Below, one piece after another: positions 27,114-36,378 of a stretch of 59,586 nt of DNA. Source of the DNA: an uncultured Clostridia bacterium (lineage in GTDB: Bacteria > Bacillota > Clostridia > TANB77 > CAG-508); the NCBI GenBank assembly GCA_944387505.1, contig CALXFG010000005.1, forward strand, positions 1 to 59,586. The letters run 5' to 3'. The notes below the pieces were generated by a model. That model was not told the origin of the DNA. It ran no database searches and saw nothing but the letters and a program-made list of their open reading frames with translations. Both the position numbers and the translations under genes were made by a program. The first letter of the stretch is position 1, and the number at the start of each line of letters is the position of its first letter.

Positions 27114-28876
27114 AAAAATTAGCAAGTTATATTAAAGAATATAAAAAAGATACCATATTAACACCTATTTTTGTTATTTTAGAAGTTGTTATGGAAGTTG
27201 TTATCCCTTTATTAATGGCTAGAATTATAGATGTGGGAATCCAAAATGGAGATGTACGCTATATTCTAGAAATGGGCGTTTTATTAATTGTTTCAGCCAT
27301 ATTATCTTTAACCTTTGGAATGTTATCAGGAAGATTTGCAGCAAAAGCTTCAGCAGGGTATGCAAAAAACTTGAGAAAAGCCATGTTTCATAAAGTCCAA
27401 GATTATTCTTTTGAAAATATAGATAAATTTTCAACCTCAAGTTTAGTAACGCGTATGACAACAGATGTTACCAATGTGCAAATGGCTTTCCAAATGATTA
27501 TCAGAATTTTGGTTAGAGGACCAATTATGATGATATTTGCTCTGTTAATGGTTATGTCTATCAGTTTGAAGTTATCAGCTGTCTTTTTTGTAGCAATACC
27601 AGTTTTAGGTGTTATCCTATTCTACATAGCGATAAAAGCACATCCTAATTTTGAAAGAGTGTTTAAAAAATATGATAAATTGAACAGAGTCGTTCAAGAA
27701 AATGTATCTGCTATTAGAGTTGTAAAAGCATATGTTAGAGAATCTTTCGAAGAAAAGAAATTTAAAGAAGTCAATGATGAAGTATATGAAAATTTCAAAA
27801 AAGCAGAAAAAATTGTCGCATTTAATGGACCAGTTATGCAATTTACCATTTATACATGTATTTTATTTATTTCATGGATTGGTACACAACTAATTGTTGG
27901 TGGAGAAATGCAAACAGGACAATTATCAAGTATTATTACATATGCATGGCAAATTCTTGCAAGCCTAATGATGTTGTCATTTGTATTTGTTATGATTATT
28001 ATGGCACAATCATCAGCAGAAAGAATTATTGAAGTTATTGATGAAGAGCCAACCATAAAAGATAAGGAAAATCCAGTAACAGAAGTAAAAGATGGATCTA
28101 TTAAATTTGAAAATGTTAGTTTCCAATACAGTGATGAGCAAGAAGATGACAAATTTGCACTGGAAAATATTAATTTAGATATTAAAGCAGGGGAAACTGT
28201 AGGAATCATTGGTGGAACAGGAAGTTCAAAATCAACACTCGTACAATTAATTCCAAGACTATATGATGTCACAAAAGGAAGTATCAAAGTAGGGGGCGTT
28301 GATGTTAAAGATTATGATATACATAGACTAAGAGATGCCGTAGCTATGGTGTTACAAAAAAATGTCTTATTCTCTGGAACGATTGCAGAAAACTTAAGAT
28401 GGGGAGATAAAGAAGCAGACCAAGAAGACTTAGAAGAAGCTTGTAAGTTAGCACAAGCAGATGGATTTATCAAAGAATTTCCAAGTAAATATGACACTGT
28501 ACTAGACCAAGGCGGTACCAATGTTTCAGGAGGACAAAAACAAAGAATTTGTATTGCAAGAGCTATGTTAAAGAAACCAAAAATATTAATTCTAGATGAT
28601 TCAACAAGTGCAGTTGATACCAAAACAGATGCATTAATTCGAAAAGCATTTAGAGAAGAAATTCCAAATACAACTAAAATCATTATTGCACAAAGAGTTT
28701 CTTCAGTAGAAGATGCAGATAAAATCATTGTTTTAAATGAAGGAAAAATCGATGGCATTGGAACATCAGAAGAATTATTAAAAACAAATGCCATTTATAG
28801 AGAAGTATACGAATCACAGATGAAAGGAGGAGACGAAGATGGAGAAAGTGAAGGGCAAGAAAAGAAAGACAATTAA
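27107..28876 (+). CDS. ABC exporter half-transporter, degenerate-site half
   Basis: 589 aa, six TM segments (about 15-305) and a nucleotide-binding domain. Walker A reads GGTGSSKST, in which the third Gly is replaced by Ser, and Walker B reads ILILDDSTSAVD with Asp in place of the catalytic Glu. The signature VSGGQKQR is intact and serves the partner's site. This pattern fits a heterodimer with the next gene, which starts within its last 38 bases. Regulated with marR. The substrate is probably a toxic or amphiphilic compound (inference from the regulator). Confidence 0.87.
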   Translation: MLKKLASYIKEYKKDTILTPIFVILEVVMEVVIPLLMARIIDVGIQNGDVRYILEMGVLLIVSAILSLTFGMLSGRFAAKASAGYAKNLRKAMFHKVQDYSFENIDKFSTSSLVTRMTTDVTNVQMAFQMIIRILVRGPIMMIFALLMVMSISLKLSAVFFVAIPVLGVILFYIAIKAHPNFERVFKKYDKLNRVVQENVSAIRVVKAYVRESFEEKKFKEVNDEVYENFKKAEKIVAFNGPVMQFTIYTCILFISWIGTQLIVGGEMQTGQLSSIITYAWQILASLMMLSFVFVMIIMAQSSAERIIEVIDEEPTIKDKENPVTEVKDGSIKFENVSFQYSDEQEDDKFALENINLDIKAGETVGIIGGTGSSKSTLVQLIPRLYDVTKGSIKVGGVDVKDYDIHRLRDAVAMVLQKNVLFSGTIAENLRWGDKEADQEDLEEACKLAQADGFIKEFPSKYDTVLDQGGTNVSGGQKQRICIARAMLKKPKILILDDSTSAVDTKTDALIRKAFREEIPNTTKIIIAQRVSSVEDADKIIVLNEGKIDGIGTSEELLKTNAIYREVYESQMKGGDEDGESEGQEKKDN

Positions 28877-30701
28877 AAGATTATTAAAATATGTAACAGA
28901 AAATTATAAATTACAATTAGCAGTCGTTTTAGTAAGTATCATTATTAGTGCTTTAGTTGGTGTACTTGGTACACAATTTATTAAATACTTAATTGATGAT
29001 TTCATCACACCACTTTTAGGAAGTCAGTCTCCAGATTATTCAAGACTATTAAATGTGATTATGATGATGGCAGTTATCTATTTAGTAGGTGTGGTTTGTA
29101 CATTCACATATAACCGATTAATGGTTAATATCTCACAAGGTGTTTTAAACAAAATTCGTACACAAATGTTTAATCATATGCAAAAATTACCAATCAGATA
29201 TTTTGATAGCAGAACACATGGAGAAATTATGAGTACTTATACAAATGATGTGGATACTTTAAGACAAATGTTAAGTCAAAGTATTCCTCAAGTATTTTCA
29301 TCATGTGTTACAATGGTAGCCGTATTAGCTGCAATGCTTGCAACCAATATTTATTTAACACTTGTTGTATTAGCGATGGTAATTTTAATGGTATTTGTGT
29401 CAAGATATCTAGGAGGAAACAGTTCAAGATTTTTCGTTAAACAACAAGAAGACATCGGAAAAGTAAATGGATATATTGAAGAAATGATGGAAGGACAAAA
29501 AGTTGTCAAAGTATTTAATTATGAAGAAGATTCAAAAGCAAGATTTGATGAATTAAATGAAGATTTATGCGACAGTATGACAAAAGCCAATATGTATGCC
29601 AATATTTTAATGCCTTGTATTATGAATATAGGAAATTTAGGATATGTATTAGTTGCCGTTATTGGTGGTATCTTATCTGTTAATGGAATTTTGACAATCG
29701 GAAGTATTGCAGCCTTTTTACAATATGTAAAAGCATTTACAAATCCATTAGGTCAAGTATCACAACAAATGAACTCTATCATTATGGCATTAGCTGGTGC
29801 TGAAAGAATTTTTGATTTAATTGATCAAGAAGAAGAACTTGACGAAGGGTATGTAACTTTAGTCAATGCTAAAATGGAAAATGGCAAAATTGTGGAAGCT
29901 GAAGAAAGAACAGGAATGTGGGCATGGAAACATCCTCATAAAGATGGAAGAGTTACTTATACAAGACTTCGTGGCCAAGTAGAATTTGAAAATGTACAAT
30001 TTGGATATGAACCAAAGAAACGAATTTTACATGATATTACCTTAACTGCTAAAGAAGGTCAAAAAGTATCATTTGTTGGAGCAACAGGAGCAGGAAAGAC
30101 AACGATTACAAATCTAATCAACAGATTTTATGATATTCAAGATGGAAAGATTCGTTATGACAGAATTAACATTCAAAAAATTAAGAAAGATGACTTAAGA
30201 AGATCTCTAGGAATGGTTCTTCAAGATACAAGTTTATTTACAGGAACTATTAGAGACAATATCCGTTATGGAAAACTAGATGCAACTGATGAAGAAGTTG
30301 AGGCAGCTGCAAAACTATCAAATGCAGATAAATTCATTAAACATTTACCACATGGATATGATACGATGATCACTGGTAATGGAGAAGGCCTATCACAAGG
30401 TCAAAGACAATTATTATCAATTGCAAGAGCTGCATTAAATAATCCACCGGTATTAATCCTAGATGAAGCAACATCAAGTATTGATACCAGAACAGAAAAG
30501 ATTGTTCAAGAAGGAATGGATAAATTAATGAAAGGAAGAACTGTATTTGTTATTGCACATAGACTTTCAACAATCAAAAACTCTGATTTAATCATGGTAT
30601 TAGACCATGGAAGAATTATTGAAAGAGGAAATCATAAAGAATTAATTGCACAAAAAGGAACCTATTACGGATTATATACAGGTGCAATTGAAATTGATTA
30701 A
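28839..30701 (+). CDS. ABC exporter half-transporter, catalytic partner
   Basis: 620 aa. Six TM segments (about 20-320), then an unusual linker of about 35 residues (VTLVNAKMENGKIVEAEERT... WAWKHPHKDG) before the nucleotide-binding domain. Walker A GATGAGKTT, signature LSQGQRQ, and Walker B VLILDEATSSID with the catalytic Glu. The ATG lies inside the preceding gene behind AAAGGAGG, so translation is coupled. Last gene of the marR operon. Confidence 0.87.
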   Translation: MEKVKGKKRKTIKRLLKYVTENYKLQLAVVLVSIIISALVGVLGTQFIKYLIDDFITPLLGSQSPDYSRLLNVIMMMAVIYLVGVVCTFTYNRLMVNISQGVLNKIRTQMFNHMQKLPIRYFDSRTHGEIMSTYTNDVDTLRQMLSQSIPQVFSSCVTMVAVLAAMLATNIYLTLVVLAMVILMVFVSRYLGGNSSRFFVKQQEDIGKVNGYIEEMMEGQKVVKVFNYEEDSKARFDELNEDLCDSMTKANMYANILMPCIMNIGNLGYVLVAVIGGILSVNGILTIGSIAAFLQYVKAFTNPLGQVSQQMNSIIMALAGAERIFDLIDQEEELDEGYVTLVNAKMENGKIVEAEERTGMWAWKHPHKDGRVTYTRLRGQVEFENVQFGYEPKKRILHDITLTAKEGQKVSFVGATGAGKTTITNLINRFYDIQDGKIRYDRINIQKIKKDDLRRSLGMVLQDTSLFTGTIRDNIRYGKLDATDEEVEAAAKLSNADKFIKHLPHGYDTMITGNGEGLSQGQRQLLSIARAALNNPPVLILDEATSSIDTRTEKIVQEGMDKLMKGRTVFVIAHRLSTIKNSDLIMVLDHGRIIERGNHKELIAQKGTYYGLYTGAIEID

Positions 30702-30702
30702 T

Positions 30703-30834
30703 GTCGCATTGACATCGTTTTTGTTTGTGACATGTCTCATTGAGATCGTTTTTGGTTGAGACATTTCAGACATATGTATGTAAATGGGAAGCGTATTCAT
30801 AAATCATTTATGAATACGCTTCCCATTTACATGT
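30703..30834. repeat. GACAT-type repeats and a long perfect hairpin after the ABC operon
   Basis: 30703-30770 holds two copies of a TGTCnCATTGAnATCGTTTTtG motif related to the GGGAC repeats (compare 47461). 30778-30834 is a perfect inverted repeat with arms starting ATGTAAATGGGAAGCG and ending TCATAAA, with a 3-base loop. No T-run follows, so it is a weak candidate for a simple terminator. 30835-30954 is AT-rich and contains only a possible promoter. Confidence 0.7.
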
Positions 30835-30954
30835 ATATATTTGAATGCTAAAATGAAATAAAAGAATTTTAAATAAAAAATGCATAAATAGTATACAAAA
30901 TTTAAATGTTGTGATAGAATCATTTAAGAAAAAAATAAAGAAGGGGGAAAACAA

Positions 30955-32802
30955 ATGAAAACAAAAGTAATTGGAAGAGCAATAACCATAATTATTGTAC
31001 TAATTTTAATTTTAGGAGGCGCTTTTGCCTATGCATATTTTGGAACAGATATATTCAAAACCAATGAACAACTATTTTTTAAATATTTAGGACAAGTAGT
31101 AGATACACAAGATGGATTTATTGATAGTAAATTAACAGAGTATTCAAACAAAAAACTTACAGGAAAATATGAGGATAGTGGAAAATTTTCTGCAAATATT
31201 GATGTAAGCGGAATGGATTCAGACATGTTGCAAACAATCAATGACTTTAATATTGAATACTCAGGAAAAGTTGATAATACAACAAGAAAAAATGAGCAAG
31301 ATATCACATTAAATTATTCAGATGATGTAAATTTTCCATTTAAATACAAATATGCGGATGAAACATTAGGATTACAAACAGACTATGTTTCAAGCAAATA
31401 TATTGGTATCGAAAACAGAAATCTAAAGGAATTTGTGGAAAAATTTGGAGTAGAAGATACAGACCAAATTCCAGATTCAATTGATTTCTTCAGTGAACTT
31501 ATCAATCAAAAAAACACGCAATTGTCTGATGAAGAAAGAGAACAAATCAAGAATACATATGCACCTATCATACAAGAAAAATTAAGTGGAAAAGAATTTA
31601 CAAAAGCAGAAGATAATGGAGTAACAAGTTATTCTGTAGAAATTACAAATGAAGAAATAAAAGATTTATTAGTTGAAATATTAGAAACTTTAAAAGATGA
31701 TCAAATTTTAATGCCAAAAATGGAAGATTCTTTTAAAGAAATATTAGATAGTATGAATGAAATATATAAAGAAGCAAATAGCAGAAATAAAAATTATGAA
31801 GATGTAACAATAAAAAGCATAATTGAAGAAATGGTTGATGATCTTAAGGATTCAGATGTAGAAGAAGGAACAAATACGATAACCGTTTCTCAAACAAATA
31901 AAAAATTATCAGCAATCACATTTGAAGCAAGCAATGAATCAGCAGAAGTAGAAATAAAAATCACCAAAACAAATGATTCTGGAAATTTAACATATGGAAT
32001 GGAAATGAATGTTACAGATTCTGACAATGAAGATACTACGAAATTTTTCTTAACAGCAAGTTATCAAGGATTAGAACAATTAGAAACTGTAAATGAAAAT
32101 TATCAATTTGGTCTTAATGTAACCATGGATGGGGAAGAACAAAAAATGGAATATAACCTAAATTGTACAGATACATTTAACGATGGACTTACAATCGAAG
32201 ATTATAAAGAAAATGAAATACAAGTATTAAATGACTATGATGCAGAAGAAATTGCAACATTAATGATGAATGTAGTACAAAGAATTGGTAAAGTAAATGC
32301 AGAACAAATGGAACAAATTGATTTTGAAGAATATGGAAATCCAATCATATATGCATTTCCATTTACATCAATTGGATTAATGACATATAATCAAAATGCA
32401 AAGATTATAAATGAAAATAGTATGGACGAACAATATAAAACGTATAATGAAAATAATAATTTAACTGGCGATGAAAGTAATGCGTCTGATGAGAACTCAA
32501 ATATGTCAGCAGAAGACATGATGTCTGAATTAGAGAAATCATCAAATGATTTAACAAATGCAACAATCTCACAATACGAAGGAGAAATTAAAGGGACACA
32601 AGTAAGAGATCTATTAATGTATGTTTCTACTTCAAATGCATCAAAAGATGATGATCAAAAAATTCAAGTCAGTGGGGATATTACTATGTCAAAAGATGAT
32701 ACAAGTGTTCCAACAACTCAAATTAAATCTGGTTCAACTTATAATGTGGAATTAAAATATAATAATGGAGTAATTAGTGAAATCATTATTACAGAAAGAT
32801 AA
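30955..32802 (+). CDS. Membrane-anchored exported protein of unknown function (DUF6583-like)
   Basis: 615 aa. An uncleaved signal anchor (about 8-30, AITIIIVLILILGGAFAYAYF) precedes a long acidic, Asn/Asp/Glu/Thr-rich extracytoplasmic part with repeated beta-like segments (KYEDSGKFSANIDVSGMD; SYSVEITNEEIKDLL; VSGDITMSKDD). No catalytic motif is visible. It resembles clostridial proteins I recall as DUF6583, but I cannot confirm that. Start follows AAGGGGG. It lies 17 bp before the flavoprotein gene, so the two may be cotranscribed. Confidence 0.75.
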   Translation: MKTKVIGRAITIIIVLILILGGAFAYAYFGTDIFKTNEQLFFKYLGQVVDTQDGFIDSKLTEYSNKKLTGKYEDSGKFSANIDVSGMDSDMLQTINDFNIEYSGKVDNTTRKNEQDITLNYSDDVNFPFKYKYADETLGLQTDYVSSKYIGIENRNLKEFVEKFGVEDTDQIPDSIDFFSELINQKNTQLSDEEREQIKNTYAPIIQEKLSGKEFTKAEDNGVTSYSVEITNEEIKDLLVEILETLKDDQILMPKMEDSFKEILDSMNEIYKEANSRNKNYEDVTIKSIIEEMVDDLKDSDVEEGTNTITVSQTNKKLSAITFEASNESAEVEIKITKTNDSGNLTYGMEMNVTDSDNEDTTKFFLTASYQGLEQLETVNENYQFGLNVTMDGEEQKMEYNLNCTDTFNDGLTIEDYKENEIQVLNDYDAEEIATLMMNVVQRIGKVNAEQMEQIDFEEYGNPIIYAFPFTSIGLMTYNQNAKIINENSMDEQYKTYNENNNLTGDESNASDENSNMSAEDMMSELEKSSNDLTNATISQYEGEIKGTQVRDLLMYVSTSNASKDDDQKIQVSGDITMSKDDTSVPTTQIKSGSTYNVELKYNNGVISEIIITER

Positions 32803-32819
32803 TCAATAGGAGGAATTTT

Positions 32820-33992
32820 ATGAGTGATATGACAATTTCAAAGGATATTATCCATATTGGAGCAAGCGATAAAAATATTAAAATATTTGAAAGTCAATAC
32901 GTATTAGAAAATGGAATGAGTTATAATTCTTACTTAATAAAAGATGAAAAAAATGTCGTATTAGATACAATAGATGAAAAATTAACAGATATTTGGTTAG
33001 AAAATTTAGACAAAGCGTTAAATGGAGAAAAACTAGATTATTTGATTGTTTCACATATGGAACCAGATCATGCATATAATATAGGAAAATTAGCTAAAAA
33101 ATATCCAAAAATGAAAATTGTTGGAAATCAGCTTACCTTTAATATGCTTGCAAATTTCTTTAAAGATGTTGATTTTTCTAATAGGAAATTTGTGGTAATG
33201 GAAGGCGATGTATTAGATATCGGAAAACATAAATTACAATTCTTTATGGCGCCAATGGTACATTGGCCAGAAGTCATGGTGACTTATGAGCAAACAGAAA
33301 AGATCTTATTTTCAGCAGATGGATTTGGGAAATTTGGAGCATTAGATGTAGATGAAGAATGGGATTGTGAAGCAAGAAGATATTATTTTGGAATTGTCGG
33401 AAAATATGGTATGCAAGTACAAGCTTTATTAAAAAAGGCAGCAAACCTAGACATTCAAATGATTTGTCCTTTACATGGACCAATCTTAAAGGATAATTTG
33501 GGATATTATATAGATAAATATAACACATGGAGTAGTTACAAGCCTGAAGAAGAAGGAATCTATATTGCTTGTAGTTCTATCTATGGAAACACTTTAAAAG
33601 TCGCTCAAAAGTTAGCAGAAATTTTAAAAGAAAAAGGTGCAAAAAAAGTTGTATTAGCGGATTTGACAAAAGAAGATTGGGCAGAAGCGATTGAAGATGC
33701 CTTTAGATATTCACATTTAATTGTAGCATCTTCTAGCTATAATGCTGGATTATTCCCACCAATGAAACAATTCTTAGACCATTTAAAAGAAAGAAATTAT
33801 CAAAATAGGACAGTGGGAATCATAGAAAATGGTTCATGGGCACCTTCAGCTGGAAAATGTATGAAGGGAACGTTAGAAGAAATGAAAAATATCCATATCA
33901 TAGAACCAATGATTACAATAAAATCAACCATGAGTCAAGAAAACATTGCTCAAATGGAAGAAATGGCAGATGTCCTTTTGGGAACATTTTAA
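32820..33992 (+). CDS. FprA family A-type flavoprotein (flavo-diiron oxygen/NO reductase)
   Basis: 390 aa. The N-terminal metallo-beta-lactamase-like domain has the diiron ligands HMEPDHA and further His/Asp residues (MVHWPEVMV, SADGFGKFG, CPLHGP). The C-terminal flavodoxin domain (about 245-388) has the FMN-binding loop CSSIYGNT. It reduces O2 to water or NO to N2O in anaerobes, using electrons from rubredoxin or similar. The region after the stop is a GGGGACGTTTC repeat. Confidence 0.93.
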   Translation: MSDMTISKDIIHIGASDKNIKIFESQYVLENGMSYNSYLIKDEKNVVLDTIDEKLTDIWLENLDKALNGEKLDYLIVSHMEPDHAYNIGKLAKKYPKMKIVGNQLTFNMLANFFKDVDFSNRKFVVMEGDVLDIGKHKLQFFMAPMVHWPEVMVTYEQTEKILFSADGFGKFGALDVDEEWDCEARRYYFGIVGKYGMQVQALLKKAANLDIQMICPLHGPILKDNLGYYIDKYNTWSSYKPEEEGIYIACSSIYGNTLKVAQKLAEILKEKGAKKVVLADLTKEDWAEAIEDAFRYSHLIVASSSYNAGLFPPMKQFLDHLKERNYQNRTVGIIENGSWAPSAGKCMKGTLEEMKNIHIIEPMITIKSTMSQENIAQMEEMADVLLGTF

Positions 33993-34037
33993 AAATGTCC
34001 CATTGGGGACGTTTCTGTTTGGGACATTTTCATCATA
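33970..34037 (+). repeat. GGGAC-type repeats over the end of the flavoprotein gene
   Basis: TGTCCTTTTGGGAACATTTT, which encodes the last residues, is followed by TGTCCCATTGGGGACGTTTC and GTTTGGGACATTTTC. The repeat therefore contributes the C-terminal codons of the flavoprotein. Same family as 8901 and 34945. Confidence 0.6.
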
Positions 34038-34119
34038 AAACATAAACTTTTTAATTTTATGATATAACTTTTATGCCAGTCTTTCAGTTCAAAATAAAAT
34101 ATAAAATTTTTGACAATAA

Positions 34120-34171
34120 AAATGATGATTTGAAAAAATGAAAAAATAAATTTTCAAATCATCATTTTTTT
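34120..34171. terminator. Bidirectional terminator between fprA-like gene and DUF2798 gene
   Basis: AAATGATGATTTGAAAA pairs with TTTTCAAATCATCATTT, with T7 on the plus side and an A-rich tract upstream for the minus-strand gene. Confidence 0.75.
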
Positions 34172-34185
34172 GAAATATAGAATGG

Positions 34186-34686
34186 CTAATCATTATTTTG
34201 ATTAGCTAAAACAGAACTATCTACTGCTTCATTTTTAGATTGCATTGCTCTTAAAATGGCTCTACTGATAGGACCAGCCACTAAAATATTTAAGAAAAAT
34301 GCTGCACAGAAGTTTCTAGGCCATCTAATAAAGAATTCACTAAAGATTGTTTGAGCATTATCTCCACCTAAAAATCCACCAATAATTGTCATGACTAAAG
34401 ACATTAAGGTAACAATAAAGAAACAATTAAATAAAATGTATGCATTTTTACTATCAGATTTATCAACAAATTTTTCTAATAACATATGATTAATTTTTCC
34501 AATAACTACATTTTCTAAAATAAAGGCAATGATAAACGTTACAGGAAAAGCAATAATAGCAGTCTTTATAGAGTTTAAATTAAATCCACCTAAGTGAATA
34601 GAAATATTTAAAAGTCCCATAAAAAATACCATAATCAAACACATACAGATTCCAAAAATAAGACCTTCTTTTTTATTTGTTGGCAT
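34186..34686 (-). CDS. DUF2798 membrane protein
   Basis: 166 aa with four TM segments arranged as two repeats, each ending near a conserved aromatic/Arg motif (FPVTFIIAFILENVVIGKI; WPRNFCAAFFLNILVAGPISRAIL). The family has no known function; a small-molecule transporter or permease-like role is plausible. SD AAGGAGG is present. Its upstream leader of about 150 bases contains a candidate attenuator. Confidence 0.83.
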   Translation of the reverse strand: MPTNKKEGLIFGICMCLIMVFFMGLLNISIHLGGFNLNSIKTAIIAFPVTFIIAFILENVVIGKINHMLLEKFVDKSDSKNAYILFNCFFIVTLMSLVMTIIGGFLGGDNAQTIFSEFFIRWPRNFCAAFFLNILVAGPISRAILRAMQSKNEAVDSSVLANQNND

Positions 34687-34729
34687 TATATATTCCTCCT
34701 TTCTGCAAAATAAATGTCACTTTGTAAGA

Positions 34730-34858
34730 ACTATATTTTGATTTTTAGTATATTTAGTCAGTTATTTTGTTCTTAAAAGCAAAAAAATAACATGTAACTA
34801 AACTGGATTTACGCCATGAAAGCTACACGTTTACGTACTGATATATTATACCATATTT
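34730..34858 (-). promoter_or_regulatory. Promoter and possible attenuator leader of the DUF2798 gene
   Basis: On the minus strand TTACAT and TATAAT lie 17 bp apart near 34851-34880. About 20 bases downstream, AACGTGTAG can pair (with two G-U) with TTACATGTT, followed by ATTTTTTTG. This would be a premature terminator with a 25-base loop containing GGCGTAAATCC. No known riboswitch class was recognised. Confidence 0.35.
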
Positions 34859-34903
34859 GGAAAATTGATGTAATAGCAAATTCAAAAAAAATTAAAAAAA
34901 TTT

Positions 34904-35000
34904 TTTCTTGTGTATAAATGATGATAATGATATAATGCTATCAAAGAACGATGGGGAACAATTGGGACAATTTGGGACGTTTCTTTTTGGACATTTTGTA
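34904..35000 (+). promoter_or_regulatory. Promoter followed by GGGAC-type repeat before the small ORF and rlmN
   Basis: TTGTGT-17 bp-TATAAT ends at about 34936. The transcript would then carry GGGGAACAATTGGGACAATT and GGGACGTTTCTTTTTGGACA, the same repeat family as at 8901. Confidence 0.45.
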
Positions 35001-35024
35001 GAATAAAAAAGGTTGGTGATATTT

Positions 35025-35210
35025 ATGTCACATAAAAAAATGGAAACAGGATTAATTGTAGTAAAACAAACAAAATTTGATAAAATAAGAAGAGGTTTGT
35101 TGATGTTTTTTTATGGAAAAGATTATAAAATATTTGAAAATTACCAACAATTAATAAAAGTAAATAGACCCCAAAATATCATTATTCCAAAAGAAATCAA
35201 AGACATTTAG
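35025..35210 (+). CDS. Small conserved-looking hypothetical protein
   Basis: 61 aa, basic, not recognised (MSHKKMETGLIVVKQ...FDKIRRGLLMFFYGKDY...). It ends 21 bp before rlmN and is probably cotranscribed with it. ATG 35025 is preferred over an in-frame GTG at 35013, which lies within the apparent GGTGAT ribosome binding site. Codon use matches the surrounding genes, supporting a real ORF. Confidence 0.6.
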   Translation: MSHKKMETGLIVVKQTKFDKIRRGLLMFFYGKDYKIFENYQQLIKVNRPQNIIIPKEIKDI

Positions 35211-35231
35211 AATAAAGAAAGAGGAAAGAAA

Positions 35232-36257
35232 ATGAAAAATATTAAAGACTATACATTAGACGAATTAAAAGAAGAACTAAAAGAAATTGGAGAAAAACCA
35301 TTTCGAGCAGAGCAAATATATAAATGGATTTATGAAGCAAGAGTTTCTGATTTTGATGAAATGACAAATTTATCATTAGAATTAAGAGAAAAGTTAAAAC
35401 AAATCTATGAAATAAAAGAATTTAAAATATTAAAAAAACAAGTGGCATCAGATGGAACAAGAAAATATTTATTTGACGTCTTAGATGGAAATGCCATTGA
35501 AACTGTATTAATGGAGTATCATCATGGATTTAGTATTTGTGTATCATCTCAAATTGGTTGTAAAATGGGATGCAAATTTTGTGCATCAACAGGAATTCCA
35601 TTTGCAAGGAATTTAAGTAGTGGAGAAATTATTGAACAAATTATGGCAGTAGAAAGAGATGCCAATGTTAGAATTTCAAATATTGTATTCATGGGAATCG
35701 GAGAACCATTAGATAATTATGATAATGTGGTAAAGGCAATTCGAATTATCAATCATCCAAAAGGATTAAATATAGGGGCAAGACATATTAGTATATCAAC
35801 AAGTGGTTTGGTACCAAAGATTTATCAATTGGCAGAAGAAAACATACAATGTACCTTATCCATTTCTTTACATGCGACAACAGATGAGCAAAGAAGTAAA
35901 ATGATGCCAGTAAACAATAGATATCATATAGAAGAATTACTACAAGCATGTAAGGATTATATAGAAAAAACGCATAGAAGGATCTCATTTGAATATGCAT
36001 TAGCCAAAGAAAATAATGATAACTTAGAAGATGCCAAACGATTAGTAAAATTGTTAAAAGGGATGCTTTGCCATGTGAATTTAATTCCCATTAATAAAAT
36101 TGAAAATGGAGCATATACAAAAAGTTCAAATGAAAATATCATGAAATTTAGAGATTACTTGAATGACCATGGGATTGTGGCAACCATTAGAAGAGAACTA
36201 GGATCAGACATAGATGCAGCATGCGGGCAATTAAGAAGAAAAAATCTGAAACGATAG
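35232..36257 (+). CDS. rlmN: 23S rRNA (adenine(2503)-C(2))-methyltransferase RlmN
   Basis: 341 aa radical SAM enzyme. The cluster motif CKMGCKFCA is present, with SAM-binding NIVFMGIGEPLDNYDNV, and the catalytic Cys is expected in the C-terminal segment DIDAACGQLR. RlmN methylates A2503 of 23S rRNA and A37 of some tRNAs, which affects decoding accuracy. This is relevant here only as a translation-fidelity enzyme. SD GAGGAAAG. Confidence 0.95.
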   Translation: MKNIKDYTLDELKEELKEIGEKPFRAEQIYKWIYEARVSDFDEMTNLSLELREKLKQIYEIKEFKILKKQVASDGTRKYLFDVLDGNAIETVLMEYHHGFSICVSSQIGCKMGCKFCASTGIPFARNLSSGEIIEQIMAVERDANVRISNIVFMGIGEPLDNYDNVVKAIRIINHPKGLNIGARHISISTSGLVPKIYQLAEENIQCTLSISLHATTDEQRSKMMPVNNRYHIEELLQACKDYIEKTHRRISFEYALAKENNDNLEDAKRLVKLLKGMLCHVNLIPINKIENGAYTKSSNENIMKFRDYLNDHGIVATIRRELGSDIDAACGQLRRKNLKR

Positions 36258-36378
36258 GGACGTGCCAAATCGTTCCATTTTGAAACGATTTGACCCGTCC
36301 CCAATGTTCCAAAATGAAACAAAAGGGACAGACCTAATCTGTCCCTTTTAAACGAAAAATGTCCAATTTGACACGTCC
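36252..36378. repeat. Dense cluster of GGGAC-type inverted repeats between convergent genes
   Basis: GGGACGTGCCAAATCGTTCC and GGAACATTGGGGACGGGTCA-type halves in both orientations surround a clean hairpin, AAAAGGGACAGACC / GGTC..TGTCCCTTTT (about 36322-36352). The cluster probably terminates both rlmN and the minus-strand ATPase gene. Confidence 0.65.
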
